Source: Purshia tridentata
Taxonomy: Eukaryota > Streptophyta > Magnoliopsida > Rosales > Rosaceae
Length of the DNA stretch: 64,000 nucleotides
Direction of reading: 5' to 3'
NCBI GenBank assembly: GCA_003254885.1
Contig: QANT01001192.1
Location: 62,001-126,000, forward strand
Under the pieces are notes generated by a model. That model saw only the letters and a list, made by a program, of their open reading frames with translations. It was not told where the DNA came from and did not search any database. Every line of letters starts with the position of its first letter. The stretch's first letter is position 1. Below are positions 56,629 to 64,000 of this stretch, piece after piece. Both the position numbers and the translations under genes were made by a program.

Positions 56629-56908
56629 GACCTCTTTTGATTGTTATGATTGAATTAGAGAAAATAAATAACAAATTTATGTGTATTTAAGAATATAATA
56701 ATAAAATAAATAAATTATAAAAAAAACTTATTTTATGCAATCCCTTCAAAATGGTGGGATTAGTAAGGATAATATTTCTCTTATGGCTAAGTTATTTTCT
56801 TCCCATTTTATTTCTTCAAGTTAGAAAACACTCTTCATCTTCTTTCTTAAATACACATAAATCTTGTAATTATTATTTTCAATTCACTCTTAGACACCAA
56901 ACGAAGCC
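56629..56908. mobile_element. Tourist-like (PIF/Harbinger) MITE, TSD TAA
   Basis: A 280-bp element has TIRs of about 65 bp; the ends read GACCTCTTTTGATTG and, inverted, GGCTTCGTTTGGTG. The TTTGGT-type end plus a TAA duplication (56626-56628 and 56909-56911) is typical of Tourist elements. No transposase is present. Confidence 0.75.
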
Positions 56909-57889
56909 TAAACTTCTAAAATGTATTTAAAAGTTGTTTTTTCTTGAACTTAATAGCAGATAAGAACTCTTTAGAGAACTCATCATCTAGTGTATTCTCT
57001 CTAGCATAATTTAAAATATTGCAATTTTAATATCAGATTAACTTAATTTAATACTATCTCGACTTAAATGTAAAATTATATATAAAGACAAATATGATGA
57101 TGTTTCCAATTATGACCTTAGGGTAATTGGAATTGAGTTTGAGTGATCTATTGTCAAATACTTTATACCTAAAAGAACTTTCCTTTTCTTTGATTTGGAT
57201 AAATCAATAAAAGAAAACAGTAGGAAGGAGAAGAGAGAAAAAAAGAGGAAGATAAAATCATGATGATGTAAAGGCAATACGTACTCTCCAAACACATGTA
57301 AAAGGCAAGAGCAACGAGTACGTAGAAGTAGTTTACAAAGTGGGAAAAAGGTGTCAATTAAGAAAACTTGTGGAAGTGGATATGAAGAGGAGTGTTGAGT
57401 GAATATATATATGTGTGTGTGTGTATGTTTCGCAAGTGCTTAAAAATCCAGCCAATAATCAAGCAAGAAAGCTAGCAACAAACTAAAGAGAACCTTCATA
57501 GCAATTCCCTACATATCATCCAAAATGTTGTGTCTATGTCCCACGAAACTTGACTCCATCAATCGCATGCAAATAGATAGCAACTGAAAGGAATAATTAT
57601 CCTACTTTTAGGTTTTAGCATACAACCAAAATGGTTTAGTCCTTTTTCAGCTCAAAATGTGTAAAGCTTAGTTTACTTTATTTTATGTGAGGGATAGTAC
57701 GTGACACGCAATGCTAAATTATATGGCTGGGGTTATAGGGAACTTCCATCATGTGGCGTCCCTAACCCTAGGCCATTATAGTCTTTTTATTTCTCTGAAA
57801 TTAAATATTCTTTTCAACTGTAAAATATAAAACCGAAAACACTTTTTTTATTTTTATTAATAGTATATGTTTTTCTTTATGTTTGGAAA

Positions 57890-58080
57890 AGCCCAACCTG
57901 CAACCCAAAAATGAACAATGGAGTGGGTCTGACTCTGTCCCAAACTAATTTGTTGATGGTCCCCAGATGTAGCCCACCATAACGAACTAAAGGGTGAGAG
58001 AGAGGCACTTCTTTGATAAACGGGCTGCATCGACTGGCCCAATCCCAAATTTCGGGCTTTGGATATTTTGGGCCGGACCG
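57890..58080. promoter_or_regulatory. Cluster of TGGGCY (Site II-like) motifs
   Basis: At least four cores are seen: AGCCCAA near 57890, AGCCCA near 57971, TGGCCCAAT near 58035 and TGGGCCGG near 58069. The patch is more GC-rich than its surroundings. No coding gene starts beside it. Confidence 0.4.
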
Positions 58081-58433
58081 GGTCACATGTACATTCTACA
58101 TTTTAATTTGAAATATTTTCAATGTTGTTGCAACCTGCACAGGTTGTCTGAGTGCTGTAAAATCACATGTGGATAGGCACAATTGAGGCAGATAACTAGG
58201 CATTACAGATTCTGCAGATTGCAGCTAAAATTGGCCAAACATCCAAGTGATCAGTAATTTAGTAGCAACAGGAAAACAATCACAAACCCAATAAGTCTAA
58301 GCAAATTTTTCTTATGTACACATTGATCACTTTCAAAGCTTGATAATTAAGATTGAATTATTGCAGTCCTCTGGTGTTTAACATCTTCAAAGGGAAATCG
58401 TCTTAGACAGAGTGAAGGGTTGAACTTCCCCCA

Positions 58434-61144
58434 TTATTTGCCATTTTCATCAGGGACTCCGGTCAGAGCTCCCTGCAACATTTACATAAAAGAAACATGA
58501 ATTTGGGCAAGACAAGGAAAAGAGAAATTGGAAATGAGTGTTATATAGTTTACCTGAAAGCATGATAAGGTGTATTGCACATCACTTCCAGAAATTTGGT
58601 GGTGGAGAACAATCCTAATGCTGAAAAATATGAAAATTCCAAGATCAACTTCACATTCAAAATTTCACACGCAATCATTCTGTAAACTTAACATTATCAA
58701 ATGCATACAAAATTCAGTTTCAAGCTTCATGTGCATGCAAACTATTCTCTTGGATTTCACTGAACAACTAAGCAGATTAACAGATTGCATGGATCTCAAA
58801 GATGTCTGAGAGGTGAAGCAGACCTTGATGAGCTCTCTTGCATTACGAGTATACCATGTTCTTTTAATTTCATGTATAGTTTATCTGCAGTAATGTTTGA
58901 GCCCTCTACGATGTGAATATATACCTGGTCACATACAAAGTACATATTTGTTCTCAGATTTATCAAAGTTTATGATTAGCACTAATTTTAATAACATTGC
59001 AACTTGTAAATTCCTTGAACCATGGAACTAAAATACTCACAATGTTGGTCTCAACGGAAGCTATATCTACTCTCAGTCCTTTGATCTGATTTAGTCCCTC
59101 TGAATTTACAAAAACGAGAAACATTAGCATCCATAAATTGGCAAGTGAGAAAAATAAAAGAAATATGAAGAGAAGGTGATGCATGTCCTTGACAAGAGTT
59201 TGGTATGCAGAATCAAGTATACTTAGAACTACCTGCTAAAATCTTAGCATTCTTGTGGTCACTTTCAAGCTTTCCAACGTTCTCATGCACAGCAACCAAA
59301 GCAGCAGCACAAAGGATACCTATCTGTCTCATTCCACCGCCTAAGGTTTTCCTGAGCCTTCTTGCCTAAGAAGCAAAAACAGTAATAAATCAAATTTCAA
59401 ACCAAAAAAAAAAAGGGATTTGCTGTTAAATTTGTCAGACAAATTCTCAGTAGTACTACCTTAGTAATAAAGTTTTTGGAACCAACAATGACAGACCCAA
59501 CAGGAGCACCAATACCTTTTGACAGACATACCTAGTTCATCATTTTGAAAAGAAAACTAGTGATAAGCAAATCTTGTACCACATTATGGAGGAACGATAA
59601 GATAAACTACCCAAAAATGGGGGGATTAATAACAATCGTTTTCCAATATAAGCTGCATATTAACATCAATAAAAAATAAGAATGAAATCAAATTTTGTTA
59701 GAAGATATGACACCTGAAACTTGATGAATAAAGATAACTAAAAATTCCAGTGATAGGAATCATTACCGAAACAGTATCAGCAGCTTGTACAAGCCTATCA
59801 ACAGGAACACCAAGTGCCTGTAGACCAATACTTTTGGATTAAATACTGAAGATGCAGCCTAGATAACTAAAGTAAAAAGTTTGAAAGCCCAAACACTTTC
59901 ACAGCATCTGATATCAAAATGAAAAGAAAATCCGAAGAAAAAAGAAGAAAAAATCAAATTCAGTATACTGTACACCTAGCAAGTATGGTCGGACCAAACA
60001 GACATTATGGATTTTAGAAGGATCATCTTATGACTAGCTTCTTTTCAACCTAAACTTAAATCCATCTAATTATGATGATCAATCTCTCACATTTGCATTG
60101 ATCCAGGTTACCATTGATGTGATCATAGAATAGCCTTGGTATGGATTATTAAACAGAACATCATATAACTTTTATTCATTCTATAGTCATAACTTAATGC
60201 ATGAAGATAGTTTACTCACAACTGATGCATTGAAAATGCGAGCCCCATCAATGTGAAGCTTCAAACCATGCTCCTTAGCTATTTCTCCCACTCTGTCTGT
60301 GTACTCTACAGTCAGGCATCTACCACCGCAGCTACATTTGCCAATTATACCACTTAAAATGCATTACAAATAATAAAGAAAGGACTAATGGCTCAGCAAC
60401 AAATAAAAATGGTTTACCAACTTATAAAGCGTCAAATTTTTTCAGTATTAAAAAACAAGCACAACTTCGGCCCCCATATATATGCAAGTGGAGGGCACTG
60501 AGGAAAGCAATTAAGAATCTTTAAAATGTAAACCCTTCTCACTTCTCAGGCCAACACAATAAGAAAAATAAAACATTGACCAACAGTATTGAAACACAAA
60601 GTGGGAGTCTACTATATATTATATAAAATGATTAAAACTAATGAAGTGGTTACCATGTCATAATCTAAATGTATTTTCTCAAATAAGACAATTCTTACTT
60701 TGCATGTGAATTTTCCAAGCAGATAAGTCTCGTAGTTGGATACACAAGCTCCCCTCTTGGGTCTCTAATGGCGGCTTTAATTAAATCAACATCCATTGTT
60801 CCATCTTTGTTGTTTTTCACTGTTCTGGGGTGCACGCCTCCAATTGTGGAGATGCCTCCATTCTCATAAATATGAATGTGGGAATTGTCTCCAAGAATGA
60901 CTTCACTTCCTCTAATGTCACAATGAACAAGCACACTGATGAGGTTGCCCATTGTACCTGATGGTACAAAAAGTGCTGCTTCCTTGCCCATGATCTTTGC
61001 TATATCTGATTCTAAGCGGAATGCCGTTGGGTCGTTTCCCAATACATCATCATCTACTTCAGCAGCTGCCATGGCAGACCTCATTTTTTCGGTTGGTTTG
61101 GTGACTGTATCGGATCGGAGATCCACCACCGTTTTAGTTACCAT
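58434..61144 (-). CDS. THA1: L-threonine (allo-threonine) aldolase, PLP-dependent
   Basis: The enzyme splits threonine into glycine and acetaldehyde, a cytosolic PLP reaction of fold-type I. About nine exons: 60699-61144, 60220-60331, 59767-59817, 59460-59531, 59233-59365, 59041-59099, about 58824-58924, about 58554-58613 and about 58434-58472, giving roughly 360 residues, the family length. The N-terminus reads [17 protein letters not shown], a signature of the family. [11 protein letters not shown] contains the PLP-contacting Asp, and [13 protein letters not shown] holds the PLP-binding Lys. The start ATG at 61144 is three codons before the conserved VDLRSD block. Arabidopsis has two copies, THA1 (At1g08630) and THA2 (At3g04520), and this gene may be co-orthologous to both. 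The leader upstream probably has an intron. Confidence 0.93.
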
Positions 61145-61165
61145 TTTCTCTGAAGAAACTAATTA

Positions 61166-61660
61166 ATCCCAACAAAACATAAAGATAGAGAATCAGTTCA
61201 TACTCTATTTCTTGGAATTAAATCACTAAATACAGATACACACTGATATTGCTTACAGAATTTCATTTTTTCAGCAACCATTGCTGGATACTTCGCCAAT
61301 ATCATCAATTAGAAGGAGAGAATTTGGGGGGGAAAAAAATTCCAAATTAAACGAATCTCTTCATCAACATAGGAAAAGAAAATTTGAGCTTTAATGTGGA
61401 AAATTTTCATTTATGTTGATCCTAAATTCTAGCGTAACTCAATCTTGTCACTCTCTTGGGAGAGTTGTTGTGGTCAAAACAGAAAAAAACTGGTAAGGAT
61501 CCAATTAAAAGTTCCCCAACTTCAAATCGATTTCTAAGTTACTAGACCATGCATGCCAAATCACTTAGAACTAGTCTTCAGGAAATTTAAGCCTTTTAAG
61601 GCATAAATAAACTTACATGTAATAATTTAAAGACCATGAGATAGAGAGAGATGCGCATAC
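61166..61660 (-). other. Possible 5'-UTR intron of threonine aldolase
   Basis: A donor-like CTG|GTATGC on the minus strand at 61660 and an acceptor-like AG just before the coding exon could remove about 500 bp of leader. The evidence is splice consensus only. Confidence 0.3.
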
Positions 61661-62675
61661 CAGTGCCAATATATTCTCTCCAACAAAGCCGAAAGTCCGA
61701 AACTGTCAAATAGATTCCAGCAAAACCCTTTATTTATTCCTTGATTGAAGTAACTCCCCAGTTCCTTATATACTGCAGAGCTAGAAATGAACAAAACAAA
61801 CCCACAAAATTATTAACAATAATAATCATTAACATGAAGTTATTCACATAGAATCCCAAGAATCACAAAAAGAAAACTACTGAAAGTAGAAAAGTTGAAT
61901 TGCAATTGGAGAAGTCAGAAGCCTACAATTAGAAGAACCCAAATGTTCAATTTCTCAAACTTGTTGAATGATTGAAATGGAACCTCTGTATATATGATAC
62001 AAGGCCGGGAGAGACCTTAGCAATTCTTGTAGAAGAATCCAAAAGACCCGTACCTAACGCACCATCCAAATAATTGTATTAAAATATGCTAGAGTACGTG
62101 TGTACAAAGTACTGAGTACACACACAAACACAGACCAAATTGCCACTTTGAAGTATTGTACGTGAAGCAGGACAAAACCCAGAAAGAGTTAAAATGAAGG
62201 TGCAGGAATCACGAGGAAAAGCTGAACCAGAAAAATGGTATCATGCATGCATATTCCAACAATGTGACAACTGAAACATGCAAGAAACTCATCATGTGGC
62301 TTATAGACATGAACTCAGCCCCACAAGTCCTTTAGAATCTTTGCAGTACCATTGACAAGTCATTTTCCATTACCATCAATGGACTCCCTTTATTGGTCTC
62401 TTGTACAGATTGTGTGTGAGAGAGGAGAGATTGAAATTTAAAGATTTTACAGCAGTTAAGCTTCATTTTCTTCTCAAAAAATTTTATCTTTCTTTTGTCA
62501 TTTTTAAATTTGGTTAATAGGGAATCCAAGATTCGAAGGTGGGCCAATGTTACTTTGGTTTTCTTTTTAAAGAGAGCAACAGTTTGTCGAAGTAGTTGCT
62601 GAGTTGTGGACTGTTTTCTCCACAAGTAAATTGCATTTTGGCTTCCAATTAGATTGGGACAAAAGATTAAGATCT

Positions 62676-62809
62676 TTATATAATGTCATAATGATCATCA
62701 CATGGGAGCTCCCATAAAGCAATTGAATTTTGGATGCCACTTGGATAACAAAAACAACACAACTTTTGGTTTTGTAGGGAGAGTCCTTATATTTAAATGA
62801 CATGTGTGA
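62676..62809. repeat. Repeat A, first copy (134 bp)
   Basis: Matches 63164-63297 with no indel and three mismatches by eye. Confidence 0.9.
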
Positions 62810-63090
62810 TGTGTAATAGATTTCAGAAATTTAAGAGCATAACTCAGGTTTGAAATGAATGGTCAAGATTCGACATGCTAGTTTTATCTTGTAGCAGTTT
62901 ATCACAATTGCAAATTAAATGGTCAGTTTAATAGGGTTTGGTAAACCAGTAGAAAGTACCTTTGGACAGGGGCAGGGCAGCTATCATCAGCCTATCAATG
63001 CTCAAACGAGAGAGTGAGTGAGTGAGTTGGGAGGAATGGTTGGTGCTTTATATGCCAGCTTGAATGGGGACACGAGCTTATCCAGCAAGA

Positions 63091-63162
63091 AGGAAGGTTC
63101 ATTTTGCCTTCTGCTCAGTTGGAAAGTTTATCTGCTTACGCATTCATTTAATTCAATATGTG
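63091..63162. repeat. Repeat B, first copy (72 bp)
   Basis: Matches 63297-63368 with one mismatch by eye. Confidence 0.9.
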
Positions 63163-63163
63163 A

Positions 63164-63297
63164 TTATATAATGTCATAATGATCATCACATGGGAGCTGC
63201 GATAAAGCAATTGAATTTTGGATGCCACTTGGATAACAAAAACAACACAACTTTTGGTTTTGTAGGGAAAGTCCTTATATTTAAATGACATGTGTGA
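63164..63297. repeat. Repeat A, second copy, lodged between the two B copies
   Basis: Offset is exactly 488 bp from the first copy. It starts one base after B ends and its last base is the first base of the second B. Confidence 0.9.
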
Positions 63298-63368
63298 GGA
63301 AGGTTCATTTTGCCTTCTGCTCAGTTGGAAAGGTTATCTGCTTACGCATTCATTTAATTCAATATGTG
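63297..63368. repeat. Repeat B, second copy (72 bp)
   Basis: Offset is 206 bp from the first B copy, directly abutting repeat A. Confidence 0.9.
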
Positions 63369-63684
63369 CATCACACATCCATCAAGCATGAACCAATAGT
63401 TTATAGTTTAAAATTATGAACAAAAGAAGACGTTTTGGACTTGTTCTTGGGTCTAAACCCAAATGGTGAAAGAGGATTAGAAATTAAGACGCATTGGGTT
63501 GTCGATCCTTCTGAATCCAGGGCCCGCCTTATGGAATCCAAGTTGAGAGGGATAAAATTGAACAAGTATAGCCAACCCCTACTTTTAAACCTAAAAACAG
63601 TCGGGATTATTAATTTGAATTAAACTTGACTTTTTCCTAAAAACAGTCAGCAAAGACGATTAATTTATGTAGAATCTTTGAAAA

Positions 63685-63736
63685 AAGACTTTCCTTCATA
63701 GGAAGTAAAAGACTTTCCTTCATAGGAAGTAAAAGA
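63685..63736. repeat. 24-bp tandem pair
   Basis: A unit containing AAGACTTTCCTTCATAGG occurs twice in a row, followed by a partial third AAAAGACTT. Confidence 0.85.
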
Positions 63737-64000
63737 CTTGCAACATCGAGTTTGTTCATAGAAAAGATTCCCCTCATTCGGTCATACCACAGACTGTGTT
63801 AAGGTGCCTACCTCAAAAATGTTGTAATGCACCAAGAAATTTTACGATCATACAGTGGACCAAGCAAGCAGAGTGCAAAATAAAGAATTTCTTATCGACT
63901 ACACATATTACCTGGTACATTATAAGAGTTCTCAAACTAACAACAATTACACCGTGCAAAAGACCAGATAAAGATCTTAATGTTGAATAATAATAAAAAC

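Larger units (their letters stand above)
54761..58433. other. Spacer between LSH promoter and threonine aldolase
   Basis: This AT-rich DNA contains two MITEs (55724-55871 and 56629-56908) and a cluster of TGGGCY motifs (57890-58080). The right edge is the 3' UTR of threonine aldolase. No other gene is supported. Confidence 0.6.
61145..64000. other. Right-hand gene-free region
   Basis: It holds the threonine aldolase leader and promoter (to about 62,100), then AT-rich DNA with a nested duplication (62676-63368) and a 24-bp tandem pair (63685-63736). No coding sequence is convincing; the open frame 63435-63623 has no known domain. Confidence 0.6.

Overview
The window is nuclear DNA from a flowering plant, a eudicot and most likely a woody rosid. 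Species cannot be fixed from the sequence alone. The evidence is AT-rich intergenic DNA, many short GT-AG introns, GA and TA microsatellites, small DNA-transposon MITEs, and plant-only families (P-class PPR proteins, an ALOG/LSH protein, a JMJ16-type demethylase). Two short N runs next to C or G homopolymers (35494-35502 and 44005) show it is a draft assembly.

Layout, left to right: DPH6, diphthine-ammonia ligase (minus, 409-4569); a Mutator-like MITE (4883-5416); a PP2A B'' regulatory subunit (minus, 6939-10920) head-to-head with a PTAR1-like prenyltransferase alpha-repeat protein (plus, 11885-15820); an intronless PPR gene (plus, 16637-18385) tail-to-tail with a second intronless PPR gene (minus, 19381-21279); exportin-4 (plus, 22398-33675, about 32 exons); an RRM protein of the RBM42 type (minus, 34570-37861); the histone demethylase JMJ16 (plus, 41226-48123); a gene-poor 10 kb with an LSH/ALOG developmental gene in its middle (minus, 53246-53872) and two more MITEs; L-threonine aldolase (minus, 58434-61144); and a gene-free end with a nested 134-bp/72-bp duplication (62676-63368).

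The genes are ordinary single-copy plant genes and do not form an operon or one pathway. They cover translation-factor modification, phosphatase targeting, organelle RNA processing, nuclear export, splicing-type RNA binding, chromatin demethylation, organ-boundary development and amino-acid catabolism. Gene order is the main wider signal. From memory, the Arabidopsis counterparts fall in two blocks: At3g04480-At3g04520 plus At3g04760, and At1g08610-At1g08630. The window interleaves both, as expected of an unfractionated ancestral segment. I found no evidence of a wholly new biological system. The best leads are three MITEs with intact target-site duplications, the templated duplication near the right end, an ABRE/G-box cluster with no gene attached, a GC-AG intron in DPH6, and a stop-free 99-nt intron in the PTAR1-like gene.

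Exon boundaries were read by eye from splice consensus, reading frame and remembered family sequences. They have not been tested against transcripts.
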